A stretch of DNA of 64,000 nt from positions 1 through 64,000 of the forward strand of contig JAQIJD010000013.1 in NCBI GenBank assembly GCA_036946415.1. Direction: 5' to 3'. Below the pieces are notes generated by a model, which was given only the letters and a program-made list of their open reading frames with translations, searched no databases and was not told the origin of the DNA. The position numbers and the translations under genes are program-made. Position 1 is the stretch's first letter; each line of letters begins with the position of its first letter. Shown in pieces: positions 9,268 to 17,560 of the stretch. Source of the stretch: Sphingomonas_Q fennica_A (GTDB lineage Bacteria > Pseudomonadota > Alphaproteobacteria > Sphingomonadales > Sphingomonadaceae).

Positions 9268-11438
9268 GCGAAAAGCTCCTCATGCGTGAAGGTGCGCGTC
9301 GCCGGCAGCGAGGGGGCGTGCGTGCCCAGCTGCTCGATCGTGACGGTGAAGGCGCCGGCCCCGTCCGCCGCCTGCCATGCCGCAGGATAGGTCCAGCCCG
9401 GCGTCGCCGTCTCGGCGCTGCGCCGCACGATGCCGCCGGTCGACACCGTCAGCCGATAGGCTTCGCGCTCCTCGCCCAGCGGCGTCTCCGCACCGTCCGT
9501 CCACCCCCAGCCGATCCGGCTGCGCCGTCGCCAGCCGATCGCGATCGCATCGCCCATCCGCCACGCGCGGATCGCCACCGGCGGCGGCGGGCGCAGCGCC
9601 CGGCCGGCGGCGACGGCCTCCGCCACCACCATGTCGCTGTCGCCGATGCCGCGCGCCCCCACCAGCACCGGCCGCCCCAGCATCGCCGGCGGCAGCGCCA
9701 CCCGCCGGAGCGCGCCCGGCTCGATCGCCACCAGCGCGATGCCGGCCGCATGCCCCGCGGCGGCGGCCGCCTCGGTGCCGCGCCGCCCGCGCAGCAGCGT
9801 CGACAGCCGCCAGCGCCGCGGGCCCGTCTGCTCGGCGGTCGCGAACTGGATCAGCTCGCCGCCCAGCATCGTCGGATTGGCGCCGGCGTGGAGCGCGCGT
9901 TCGGGCACTGTCGCCAGCGTCATTTCGGCATGCGCCAGATCGACCGTCAGCACCGTCCGCCGGTCGACCAGCGCGCTGCCGGCCGGCGGAACGGCCGATA
10001 CGAGCGTGCCGATCACCGCCGCCCCCGCCGTCTCGCCGATCGCCTCCCAGCCGGCCCCGCCGTCGATCGACAGCGACAGCGCCGCCCGCCGCCAGCCGGG
10101 GCCGCCCGCCGCCGCCACCCAGATCGCCGGCTCGGTCGCGGGCGTCTCGTCGGTGGGCGGCAGGTCGATCGGCACCAGCCGCGTCGCGCCGATGCTGTGA
10201 TCCGCCGCCGCCGCCTGCCGCCCCGCCCCCGCCATCACCGCCGGAATCGGTGCCGCGGCGGCGCGTACCAGCGCCAGCTCCACCGCCATCCCCTCCAGCG
10301 TCGTCCGCGCGATCCGCCACACGCCCGGATCGTCGCCGATGCGGATCCGGTCGCCGGGCTTCAGGTCCATGTGCCGCCAGCCGACGCGGACCGTCGCTCG
10401 CTCGCGCTCGGTCCAGGCGCGCGCCAGCGCCGCCTCGGCCAGGCCGCGCGCCGCCTCGGCCGGCAGCGCCGCCGCCAGCTCGATCGCGACCGTCCGCTGC
10501 GGCGGCCCGGCGCGCCGGGCGCGCTGCAACCCCGCCTGGTGATCGCGCGCCGGCTCGTAATAAGCGATCGACACCTCATCGGGCAGCGCCGCCGCCGTCC
10601 GGTCGATCGCCTGCGCCGCCCCGCCCACGCCCAGCTCGGCCGCCGCGATCGTCCGCCGCACGCCGGCCGGCGGATCGATGCGGAGCGTTCCGCCGTCGTC
10701 GGTCAGCTCGATCGGGCAGGCCGCCGCCAGCCCCTCCAGCCCGGCGCGCAGGCTGTCCGCCGCGCTCGCATAGCCGGCCAGCGCCGGCCCGGCCCTGCCT
10801 GCCACCGCGCCCCCGCCCAGGTCGGCGGCGATCGCTCCCACCGTCACCGCCGCCTCGTCGGCCACCACCTCGAAGCTGAGCGAGGGGATGCGGTTGCCGA
10901 AATCGGCCAGTTGCAGCCGCTCGAACACCGCATAGGCTATGCCGCGATGCGCCGGCGCCGCCGCCATCCCCTCCACCGCCGCGATCAGCGGATCGGCCGG
11001 CTGATCGGCATCGCCCAAGTGCAGGCGGAAGCCCGTCTCCGCCTTCCAGTCGCCCGCCGCCCCGCGCAGCAGCCGCCCGTCCGCCCAGATCCGCCCCACC
11101 CGCACGATCGGCCGGGCGGAGAGCGCCACCGCGAACGAGGCGGCGTAGGCGAAGCTCTGCGTGCGCGGCCCGCTCTTGCCGCCGCCGCTGGTGGTCCGCG
11201 TCTCGATCAGGTCCGCCGCCCAGATCACCGTCCCCGCAACGCGCAGCGTGCCGTAGAGCCGCGGGATCGTCGTGCCATAGGCCGACGTCTGCACCTTCAG
11301 ATCGGCCAGCCGCGGCCCGCGCGTCTGGCGTTCGCCGAACAGCCGCCGGTCGATGCCGCCGCCGATCAGCGCGCCCACCGCCCCGCCGATCGGCCCGCCC
11401 AGCGCCTTGCCCACGCCCGTCAGCACCAAGGTCGCCAT
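9264..11438 (-). CDS. GTA tail hub / host-specificity protein (gp15-like)
   Basis: 724 residues. The N-terminus is a glycine-rich hydrophobic patch (GGPIGGAVGALIGGG), followed by the typical baseplate-hub stretch with TTIPRLYGTLRVAG and SFAYAASFAVAL. This is the gp15-type phage-tail hub that closes the tail and carries receptor-binding elements. Rhodobacter capsulatus gp15 is about 1300 residues and contains a TIM-barrel domain; that domain is not evident here, but a TIM-barrel-like region sits in the DUF2460 gene at 12638-14938. The start at 11438 shares one base with the stop of the NlpC/P60 gene. A longer frame to 11783 overlaps that gene and is not conserved. Confidence 0.88.
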   Translation of the reverse strand: MATLVLTGVGKALGGPIGGAVGALIGGGIDRRLFGERQTRGPRLADLKVQTSAYGTTIPRLYGTLRVAGTVIWAADLIETRTTSGGGKSGPRTQSFAYAASFAVALSARPIVRVGRIWADGRLLRGAAGDWKAETGFRLHLGDADQPADPLIAAVEGMAAAPAHRGIAYAVFERLQLADFGNRIPSLSFEVVADEAAVTVGAIAADLGGGAVAGRAGPALAGYASAADSLRAGLEGLAAACPIELTDDGGTLRIDPPAGVRRTIAAAELGVGGAAQAIDRTAAALPDEVSIAYYEPARDHQAGLQRARRAGPPQRTVAIELAAALPAEAARGLAEAALARAWTERERATVRVGWRHMDLKPGDRIRIGDDPGVWRIARTTLEGMAVELALVRAAAAPIPAVMAGAGRQAAAADHSIGATRLVPIDLPPTDETPATEPAIWVAAAGGPGWRRAALSLSIDGGAGWEAIGETAGAAVIGTLVSAVPPAGSALVDRRTVLTVDLAHAEMTLATVPERALHAGANPTMLGGELIQFATAEQTGPRRWRLSTLLRGRRGTEAAAAAGHAAGIALVAIEPGALRRVALPPAMLGRPVLVGARGIGDSDMVVAEAVAAGRALRPPPPVAIRAWRMGDAIAIGWRRRSRIGWGWTDGAETPLGEEREAYRLTVSTGGIVRRSAETATPGWTYPAAWQAADGAGAFTVTIEQLGTHAPSLPATRTFTHEELFA

Positions 11439-11827
11439 CACTCGCCCTCCCGATAGGCCGCCACGATCCGCCCCGCCGGCCGCCCCGGCGCCTCCACCAC
11501 CCGCCCGATGCCGGCATCGGCATGGACGAAGCCCGTCTCGGTCAGCACCGCCAGATGCAGCTGGCGCGATCCGCAATCGATCAGCAGCAGGTCGCCCGGC
11601 GCCGGTCGCGGGGCCGCCACCAGCCCCGCCGCCGCCGCCGCGCGGGCGACGCAGCCCGCATCCCCGCCCCGCAGCGGATAATCGCGCGGCACCGCCCGGC
11701 CGAAGGCGCAGGCCGCCAGCCCCACGCAGTCCAGCCCCCACGCCGGATCGCGCCCGTAGGGCCGGAACCGCGCGCCGATACACGCCCGCGCCGCCGCCAC
11801 GATCGCGGCGCGCCGCTCCTCACCCAC
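11438..11827 (-). CDS. NlpC/P60 family tail peptidase (GTA gp14-like)
   Basis: 129 residues. The catalytic Cys lies in WGLDCVGLA (about residue 33) and the His in LHLAVLT (about 85), as in NlpC/P60 cysteine peptidases that cleave peptidoglycan crosslinks. In GTA and lambda-like tails this protein is at the tail tip and locally opens the wall during DNA delivery. The gene overlaps the DUF2163 gene by 8 bp upstream and the gp15 gene by one base downstream. Confidence 0.9.
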   Translation of the reverse strand: MGEERRAAIVAAARACIGARFRPYGRDPAWGLDCVGLAACAFGRAVPRDYPLRGGDAGCVARAAAAAGLVAAPRPAPGDLLLIDCGSRQLHLAVLTETGFVHADAGIGRVVEAPGRPAGRIVAAYREGE

Positions 11828-12641
11828 CGGGATAGCGCGTCAGCAGGTCGTTGCCCGGCAGCCACGGCTCGCCGCGGAAATTGGCGGCATTGGCGAAGCG
11901 GTCGCGGCAGGTGGCGTGCAGCCCGTCGCACCCCTCGGTCAGCTCCACCAGCGTCCCCGCCACCACCGCCCGCGCCGGTGCCGCACGCAGCACGATGTCG
12001 TGCCCGTCCGACGACAGGATGTCCGCCGCCAGCCCGCTGTCCGGCCCCGTCACCCAGCGCAGCCGACCGTAGCCATAAGCGTTGGGCGCGGGCTCGGCCG
12101 CGTCCGCCACCAGCCGGTCGTCCGCCGCCCCCGGCGATACCGAGGCGATCCGCCGCCGCCCGGCCATGTCGACGCCGCACCGCCGGTCGCCCAGCACCGC
12201 CCGGCAATCGGGCGTCGTCACCTCCGCCGCCGGCCGGTCGAGCAGGCTCGCCGCCCCCTTCAGCTCGACGGTGAATGCCCCGTCACGCCGCTCGATATCG
12301 CCCAGCGTGCCGCGCGCCAGCAGCAGCGGCGCCGCCCCCGCATCGGCCCAGTCGACCGCATAGAGCCGCACCGCCGCCCCGTCCCACCGCCCCGCCGCCA
12401 GATCGGCGGCGGTGATGGCATCGCCGGTCAGCGCCCCCGTCACGTCGATCGTGTCCGCGTCGAAGCCGGCGCTGCGGGCGATGGCGGAGGGCATCATCCC
12501 CGGCGCCGCGCGATAGACGATCCCGCCGAACGCCAGGTCGCGATCATGCCCGGTGAAGCCCAGCGCCACCCCGTCGGCCCGCGCGATCCGCCAGCAGAAG
12601 GCGATCGTCGTCACCTCGCCTGCGATCCACCCCGCGCTCAT
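11820..12641 (-). CDS. DUF2163 tail protein (GTA gp13-like)
   Basis: 273 residues. The beginning (EVTTIAFCWRI, then GFTGHDRDL) and the C-terminal Cys-containing segment (CDGLHATCRDRFANAANFRGE) are characteristic of DUF2163, the gp13 baseplate protein that binds an iron-sulfur cluster in the Rhodobacter particle; Cys residues in TPDCRAVLGDRRCGVD and CDGLHATC are candidate ligands. The ATG at 12641 overlaps the stop of the preceding gene (ATGA). Confidence 0.9.
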   Translation of the reverse strand: MSAGWIAGEVTTIAFCWRIARADGVALGFTGHDRDLAFGGIVYRAAPGMMPSAIARSAGFDADTIDVTGALTGDAITAADLAAGRWDGAAVRLYAVDWADAGAAPLLLARGTLGDIERRDGAFTVELKGAASLLDRPAAEVTTPDCRAVLGDRRCGVDMAGRRRIASVSPGAADDRLVADAAEPAPNAYGYGRLRWVTGPDSGLAADILSSDGHDIVLRAAPARAVVAGTLVELTEGCDGLHATCRDRFANAANFRGEPWLPGNDLLTRYPGG

Positions 12642-14938
12642 CCCTCGCGCACCTCGATCAGCGGCACCGCCGCCGCCTCGGCCGCGCCGTGCGTCGCCCG
12701 CGCCACCTCCAGCCGGTCGCTCGCGAAGCGCACCGGCACGTCGAAGCGATAGCCCGCATCGATCGCCGCCCCCGCCGCGGGCGCGGTGTCGAAGGCGATC
12801 ACCCCGCCCGCCGCCACCGCCCAGCCCGCCAGCCGCTCGGCCCCGCCCACGCTCACCCGCACGCTCCCCGCCACCGGCCGCGTGATCCGCCGCCGGCTCG
12901 CGCCGTAGCTCTTGACGAGCGGGAAGCGCGTGGTCACGCCGTCGCCCGTGCCGATCCTTTGGTCCGCCGCCCCCGGCGGCGCGGTCATCCCCGCCGAACT
13001 GTCGTCGAACGGATCGCGGAAGCGGAAGGCCCGCGCCTGCCCCATTCGCGCCCGGAAGAAGGCGAGCAGCATCTCCACGTCCGCGCTCGATCGCACCCCC
13101 GGCCCGGCGTCGAAGCGCAGCCGCGCCTCCGCCCAGTCGGCATTGCGCTGCTCGTGCCCGGCGGCGCTCGTCACCACCTGCGTCGAAAAGCCCGGCTCCA
13201 CGCTGGCATGCACGCCGATCGCCAGCGGAAAGCCCACATCGTCGAACGCTTCCACCGCCGCCTCCCCGATCCCGAAATGCAGATATCCGTCGCGCAGCAC
13301 CTGCGGCAGCGCCCAGACGAAGGTCTCGGCGGTGCCCCGCGCCACCGCCGCCTCGGCCGCCGCGTCGATCGCCGCCCACTGGCCGCGATCCTCGGGAGCC
13401 AGCACGAAACCGCTGAAATAATGCGTGGTCGCGACCGGATAGCCCAGCCGCGCCGTCGCCGCGGCGATGCCCCGCGCGGTCGCCGCCTCGCGACCGCCCG
13501 TCACCCAGTCGTAATCCTCCAGTTGCAGCACGTCATAGGCCGGCGCCGCCCACCCTGACGGCACGTTGGCACGGCGCGCGTCCGGCGCGTCCGCGTCCAG
13601 CACCGTCGGCAGATAGACCAGCAGCAGCACCTCCGCCGGCCCGTCGCCCCGCACCGCATCGCGCAGCGCGGCGGTCGAGGCCGCCAGCAGCGCCCCCGCC
13701 CGATCGAGCAAGGCCTTGGCCGCCGCCGTCTGCGCCCCCCGCACGTCGGCGATTACCGGCATGTCGGGGCCGAGCGCCGCCCGCGCCGCATCGTCGTAGA
13801 GGCAGATCGCCCCGTCCGCCGGCCGCACCCACCACCACGGCTCGCCGATCTGGAACCGCACCGGCAGCCCCGCCTCCCGCGCCAGCCCCGCAAAGGCGCG
13901 CGCCACGGTCCGCAGATAAGCCATCGCCGCCCCGCTCGCGGGGGACAACAGCGCCGAGGGCGGGTCCCATCCGGTCAGCCCCGCCGCCCCGTCATGCGCG
14001 CGCTGCTTCCACGCCTGCGGGCAATGCCGGTCGAGCAATTCGTAGGACAGCGACAGGATCGGCCGGAACCCGAGCGGCCTCGCCCGCGCCAGGAAGTCCC
14101 GGTGCCAGCCCGCGCACGGCGCGTTCAGCGCACCCCCCGCCGCCGCCGCCAGCAGCCCGCCGTTGAGCCGGAAATAATGGCTCATCCCGACATAATGGAC
14201 GATCGACCCGCGATAGCCGAGGTGCAGGATCTGCCGCAGCACCCGCGCCGGCGTCAGGTGATAGAGGTCGTCATAGCCGGTGGCGATGTGCAGGCCGTGC
14301 TCGGGCACCAGCGCCTCGCCGATCGCCAGCACCGCGCCCGATCCGGTGCAGGCGATGTCGGTCAGTTCCACCCAGCCTTCGGCCGGCGCATCAAGCGGCG
14401 CATCCGCCCGCGCATAGCCCGGCGCCACCAGCGAGACGAACATCCGGTCGACGTCCCCCGCCCACACCGGGTCCGCCTCGCCCGGCAGCAGGAACCCGCC
14501 CGCAACGTCGCCGAAGTCGATCGAGACGACGGCATCCTCCGGCGTCCCCGCCGCATAATTCCACAGCCTGACATACCAGGCGCGCGGGTTGCCCGCCGCA
14601 TCCCGCCCCTCGATCGTCAGCGTCGGGCCGTCCACCGCATCCAGCGCCCGCACGCCCGCCGATCGCCAGCGGAAGGAAAGCCGGCAGCGGCGGAAGTCGC
14701 GGTCCGTCTCATAGGCCAGCAACGGATGATCGTGCCGGTCCGCGGTCTCCCAGATCAGCCCCGCCAGATCGTCCTGCCGGTAGAAGGTCGCCGCCACCCG
14801 CAGCGCGTGGGGGCCGGTGGTCGTCACCGCCGCCATCATCGGCCGCGGGAAGTTCACCGTCCAGTAAGCGGGGTCGAAGCGATGGATCGTCCCCGTCCGC
14901 ACGACCGCCTCGTCGCGCGCCACCAGTCGCCAGCCCAT
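12638..14938 (-). CDS. TIM-barrel-like domain fused to DUF2460 distal tail protein (GTA gp12-like)
   Basis: 766 residues. The last ~210 residues (from about GFPLAIGVHASVEPGFST, with a later FRDPFDD element) are DUF2460, the gp12 distal-tail domain. The first ~550 residues are an extra module. It includes a jelly-roll-like beta region followed by a glycosidase-like TIM-barrel stretch with segments such as LGFRPILSLSYELLD, FQIGEPWWW and LEDYDWVTGG. In R. capsulatus gp12 is only the short domain and the TIM barrel is on gp15. The start is set by the directly adjacent upstream stop at 14939. Confidence 0.85.
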   Translation of the reverse strand: MGWRLVARDEAVVRTGTIHRFDPAYWTVNFPRPMMAAVTTTGPHALRVAATFYRQDDLAGLIWETADRHDHPLLAYETDRDFRRCRLSFRWRSAGVRALDAVDGPTLTIEGRDAAGNPRAWYVRLWNYAAGTPEDAVVSIDFGDVAGGFLLPGEADPVWAGDVDRMFVSLVAPGYARADAPLDAPAEGWVELTDIACTGSGAVLAIGEALVPEHGLHIATGYDDLYHLTPARVLRQILHLGYRGSIVHYVGMSHYFRLNGGLLAAAAGGALNAPCAGWHRDFLARARPLGFRPILSLSYELLDRHCPQAWKQRAHDGAAGLTGWDPPSALLSPASGAAMAYLRTVARAFAGLAREAGLPVRFQIGEPWWWVRPADGAICLYDDAARAALGPDMPVIADVRGAQTAAAKALLDRAGALLAASTAALRDAVRGDGPAEVLLLVYLPTVLDADAPDARRANVPSGWAAPAYDVLQLEDYDWVTGGREAATARGIAAATARLGYPVATTHYFSGFVLAPEDRGQWAAIDAAAEAAVARGTAETFVWALPQVLRDGYLHFGIGEAAVEAFDDVGFPLAIGVHASVEPGFSTQVVTSAAGHEQRNADWAEARLRFDAGPGVRSSADVEMLLAFFRARMGQARAFRFRDPFDDSSAGMTAPPGAADQRIGTGDGVTTRFPLVKSYGASRRRITRPVAGSVRVSVGGAERLAGWAVAAGGVIAFDTAPAAGAAIDAGYRFDVPVRFASDRLEVARATHGAAEAAAVPLIEVREG

Positions 14939-15511
14939 CTACGCCTCCGTCTCGCGGATCGCCCGCGCCACCGCCCGCGCCACCTGCCGCGCCGACCGGC
15001 CGAGCGCCTGCGGCCGATCCTCCCCCGCCCCGTCGATGCGGATCGCCACGCGCACGTCGCGCGGGCCGCCGCCGCCGCCCCTCTCGATTCGCCCGCTCGC
15101 GGTCGGCACGAACAGCTCCGGCCCGCGCTCGCCGACAAGATAGGCCGCCCCCGGCGAGACCGGCCCGCCCGTCGCCCGCCCCGGCAGGCCGAAGGCCCCG
15201 CCCAGCACGGCCGTCGCCACCCGCCCCAGCCCGCCGCCGCCGCCGCCCAGCCCGTCCCGCACCGCCGCCCGGCCGATATCCGCCAGCACCGCCAGCGCCA
15301 CCCGCTTCAGATCGTCGAAGCCGAACTTGCCGGTGCTGATCGCGCGCGCCAGCGCCGCCTCCACCGCCCGCCCGGCGCGCACCGCCCCCTCGCCGAGCCC
15401 GCTCTCCAGCGTGCCGCGCAGCACGCGCACATCCTCGGCGAACCGCCCGGTATCGGCCCGCACGCCGATCACCAGCCGCTCGATCTCCTCGTCGCCATAT
15501 CCCTCGGCCAT
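14939..15511 (-). CDS. phage tail tape-measure-like protein (GTA gp11-like)
   Basis: 190 residues. A helical N-terminal half (VIGVRADTGRFAEDVRVLRG onward) leads into a Gly-rich hydrophobic stretch and the motif GPVSPGAAYLVGERGPELF, which recurs at the C-terminus of tape-measure proteins. It is short for a tape measure, in line with the short tail of GTA particles. GGAGGAG lies eight to nine bases before the ATG at 15511, the clearest Shine-Dalgarno in the tail half; this start is not coupled to a preceding stop because a repeat block separates it from the next upstream gene. Confidence 0.82.
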   Translation of the reverse strand: MAEGYGDEEIERLVIGVRADTGRFAEDVRVLRGTLESGLGEGAVRAGRAVEAALARAISTGKFGFDDLKRVALAVLADIGRAAVRDGLGGGGGGLGRVATAVLGGAFGLPGRATGGPVSPGAAYLVGERGPELFVPTASGRIERGGGGGPRDVRVAIRIDGAGEDRPQALGRSARQVARAVARAIRETEA

Positions 15512-15544
15512 CGGTCCATTCTCCTCCGCCAAGCGCTCTCGAAG

Positions 15545-15880
15545 CCGTCCCCTGTGAGGGGCGGGGTGCACGCCGCCGCACCTGCCAAAGCCCTCCCCTG
15601 AAAGGGGAGGGTTGGGTGGGGTTCGCCACGGCCGGCGCCAGTCCCGCGCAGGGAGGAACCCCGCCCTCGACCCCTCCCCTTTTGGGGGCGGGATGCACGT
15701 CGCGGCACCAGCCCAAGCCATCCCCCGGCAGAAGAAGGTCGGGCGGGGCTCTCCGCTGCCGGTGTCAGTTCCCCACCGAGAGGAACCCCTCCCCCAGCCC
15801 CTCCCCTTTCAGGGGCGGGGAGCAGGCCACGGCACCCGTCAAAGCCCTCCCCTGATAGGGGAGGGTTGGGTGGGGTTCGC
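15545..15880. repeat. three tandem GC-rich palindromic repeat units inside the GTA cluster
   Basis: The 452 bp between the tail chaperone and tape-measure genes contain no gene. About 336 bp of them are three units with a spacing of about 122-128 bp, beginning near 15548, 15676 and 15798. Each unit opens with a CCCCT...AGGGGCGGG hairpin. Units one and three continue with CAAAGCCCTCCCCTG followed by AGGGGAGGGTTGGG (15585-15622 and 15839-15874). The middle unit is more diverged. The same family occurs at 22424-22528. Confidence 0.8.
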
Positions 15881-15963
15881 CCCGGCCGGCGCCACGTTTG
15901 CCGCCGATAGCCCCCCCACCCCCTTTCGGGGGCCGGAACACGCGTCGGCCAAAACCCCGCGCC

Positions 15964-16167
15964 TCACCCGTCGGGATGTTCCGCCAGCAGCCGGCGCAGA
16001 TCGTCCGCGCACGCCGGCGCCGCCGCGCCCGGCCCCGCCAGCGCCGTCAGCACCGCCGCCAGCTCGGCCGGGGTCGCGCGCCAGAAATCGTCGGGCCGCC
16101 ACCCCGCCACCGCCCCCGCCACCCCCGCCAGCCGCGCGGCCGAGGCAGCGAACGTCGCGTCGCTCAC
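15964..16167 (-). CDS. phage tail assembly chaperone (rcc01693-type)
   Basis: 67 residues from a GTG start at 16167 that overlaps the stop of the previous gene (GTGA). The central motif WRPDDFWRATPAEL is the signature of the short tail-assembly chaperone next to the major tail gene in GTA clusters. Such chaperones coat the tape measure during tail-tube polymerisation. A downstream hairpin repeat block follows. Confidence 0.85.
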   Translation of the reverse strand: MSDATFAASAARLAGVAGAVAGWRPDDFWRATPAELAAVLTALAGPGAAAPACADDLRRLLAEHPDG

Positions 16168-16475
16168 CGCCCGGCGAGAATCTGGTGCAACAGCCCGCGC
16201 AGCACCGGCGCGGCGCGGGCGAGGCCGCCTTCCGCCACCGCCTCGCCCAGCCGATCGCGCGTCAGCGCCTGCGGCGCGTCGTGGCGGCAATGCCAGAACA
16301 GGCCGACCATCTCGGAAAGCGCCAGCCCCCCGCCCGTCGCCCGCTCGACCAGCGCGAACAGCGGCCCCAGTTCCGCCTCCGCCGCCACCAGCGCCTGAAA
16401 GGTCGGCCGCAGCACCAGCGGCACGCCCGCCACCGAAAGCTCCGCCTCCCCGCGCACCGGGTTGGCGCCGCTCAT
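16164..16475 (-). CDS. GTA tail chaperone-type protein (gp10-like)
   Basis: 103 residues. The beginning NPVRGEAELSVAGVPLVLRPTF and the central AEAELGPLFALVERA match the GTA gp10 / Phage_TAC family. It starts at 16475 in a 4-bp overlap with the major tail gene and ends in a 4-bp overlap with the next chaperone gene. The two-gene arrangement (gp10 and a separate short chaperone) takes the place of the frameshift-expressed pair of lambda. Confidence 0.83.
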   Translation of the reverse strand: MSGANPVRGEAELSVAGVPLVLRPTFQALVAAEAELGPLFALVERATGGGLALSEMVGLFWHCRHDAPQALTRDRLGEAVAEGGLARAAPVLRGLLHQILAGR

Positions 16476-16885
16476 GCCGGCACCACCGGGCCGCTGCTCT
16501 CCAGCGCCAGCGCATAGGATCGCTCGCCGTTGAAATCGCCGCTGTAATCCAGCCGCGTGATGAGGAAGCGGCCGCGCAACCGCTCGCCGCCCTCGAAGCT
16601 CAGCTCGTAATCGTCGATCAGCCCGGCCAGCGCATTGGCCTTCAGCCGCACCTCCGCCGCCGATCCCGTGAACACCCCCGCCGCCGAGACGGAGACGGAA
16701 CGCACCCCGGCGCCCGACAGCAATTCGCGCCACCCGCCCGATGCCTTGCTGGTCACGGTCACGCCCTCGCCGTTGACCGACATCTGCGTCGTCCGCATCC
16801 CCGCCACCGTCTGGTAGGCGGGGGTCGCCGCCCCGTCGCCGACCTTCAGCAGGAATGCGCTGCCCTTCTCCACGCCCATCGTCAT
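16472..16885 (-). CDS. major tail protein (GTA gp9-like, TP901-1 family)
   Basis: 137 residues, beginning MTMGVEKGSAFLLKVGD, with the conserved GMRTTQMSVNGEGVTVTSK strand pair of the tail-tube fold. Hexamers stack into the tail tube. The ATG at 16885 forms an ATGA overlap with the stop of the DUF3168 gene, which decides between it and the in-frame ATG six bases later. Confidence 0.9.
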   Translation of the reverse strand: MTMGVEKGSAFLLKVGDGAATPAYQTVAGMRTTQMSVNGEGVTVTSKASGGWRELLSGAGVRSVSVSAAGVFTGSAAEVRLKANALAGLIDDYELSFEGGERLRGRFLITRLDYSGDFNGERSYALALESSGPVVPA

Positions 16886-17280
16886 GCCTCCGTCTGTTCC
16901 GCCGTCCGGATCCTGAATTCGATCAGCCCCGCCCATGGCCCCCGCGCCGTCCGCGCCACTCGCTGGCGCAGGAACACCAGGCTGGCGATGCGATGCCCCG
17001 GCAGCGCCTGCGGGATCGCCTCGATCGCGGTCACGCTGCGCGCGATCAGCCCGTGCAGCCGCGCGGCGGACGTGCCGTCATCCGCCAGCCGGATGGCCAG
17101 CCGATGCTCGCGCCCGCGCCCCGTCTTGCTGCTCCAGTCGCCCGACTGGCCATCGTCGATCGCCACATAGGGGCAGGCCGCGCGCGCCGGCGGCCCGTCG
17201 AACACGCCGCTCACGTCGCCGCCCAGCGCCGCCCGAAGCGCCGCGACCACCGCCGCCTGCACCGCCATTTCCGCGCTCAT
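16882..17280 (-). CDS. DUF3168 tail terminator protein (GTA gp8-like)
   Basis: 132 residues. The N-terminal helix AVQAAVVAALRAAL, then CPYVAIDD and the later FRIRT strand, match DUF3168, the tail-terminator family that caps the tail tube at the capsid side. The ATG at 17280 overlaps the stop of a 35-codon mini-frame (17277-17384) that itself carries a diverged copy of this gene's first helix. Confidence 0.88.
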   Translation of the reverse strand: MSAEMAVQAAVVAALRAALGGDVSGVFDGPPARAACPYVAIDDGQSGDWSSKTGRGREHRLAIRLADDGTSAARLHGLIARSVTAIEAIPQALPGHRIASLVFLRQRVARTARGPWAGLIEFRIRTAEQTEA

Positions 17281-17440
17281 CGCACCGCCCTCCACCCGAT
17301 CGCCGCCAGCGCCGGATCGGTCGCGGCGCGCTCGCGGCCCAGCGCCGCGCGCAGCGCCGCCTGCACCGTCGTCTCCGCAATCATCGCACCGCCCCCCACC
17401 CGATCGCCGCCAGCGCCGGATCGGTCACGGCGCGCTCGCG
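17221..17440. repeat. tandem duplication of about 104 bp in the GTA cluster
   Basis: Bases 17277-17336 and 17381-17440 match at 58 of 60 positions. The flanking 17221-17276 and 17337-17380 are related with a 12-base gap. The duplicated unit covers the end of the 59-residue gene and the beginning of the DUF3168 gene. This creates an extra junction frame between them. Confidence 0.85.
17277..17384 (-). CDS. 35-residue chimeric mini-ORF made by tandem duplication
   Basis: Starts at ATG 17384 inside the stop of the gene before it (ATGA) and ends inside the start of the gene after it (ATGA), so ribosomes could pass through it. Its first ~15 residues (TVQAALRAALGRE) resemble the first helix of the DUF3168 gene. 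Its last ~16 (TDPALAAIGWRAVR) repeat the end of the preceding 59-residue product. It is best seen as a by-product of the duplication rather than a gene with its own role, though it preserves translational coupling. Confidence 0.45.
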   Translation of the reverse strand: MIAETTVQAALRAALGRERAATDPALAAIGWRAVR

Positions 17441-17560
17441 CAGCGCCACGCCCGCCAGCGTCACCCGCCCGCCCTCGGCGGTCGCCGTCACGCCGTCCGG
17501 AAAAGGCATCGCCGCGATCGTCCGCGCGATCGCCGCCACCCGCCGCTCCGCCGCCCTCAC
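17381..17560 (-). CDS. small GTA-cluster protein of unknown function
   Basis: 59 residues from a GTG at 17560 that lies in the stop of the gp7-like gene (GTGA). The sequence has an Arg/Ala-rich helix (RAAERRVAAIARTIAAM) and then a two-strand segment (GVTATAEGGRVTLAGVAL). It is not recognised. Its place between the head-tail adaptor and the tail terminator suggests a connector accessory. Its last 20 codons are duplicated in the following mini-frame. Confidence 0.55.
   Translation of the reverse strand: MRAAERRVAAIARTIAAMPFPDGVTATAEGGRVTLAGVALRERAVTDPALAAIGWGAVR

Noticed and set aside
9264..11783. Longer start for the tail hub gene at 11783
   Set aside because: The extra 115 codons are the out-of-frame shadow of the NlpC/P60 gene; the 11438 start has the one-base stop/start overlap typical of the cluster.
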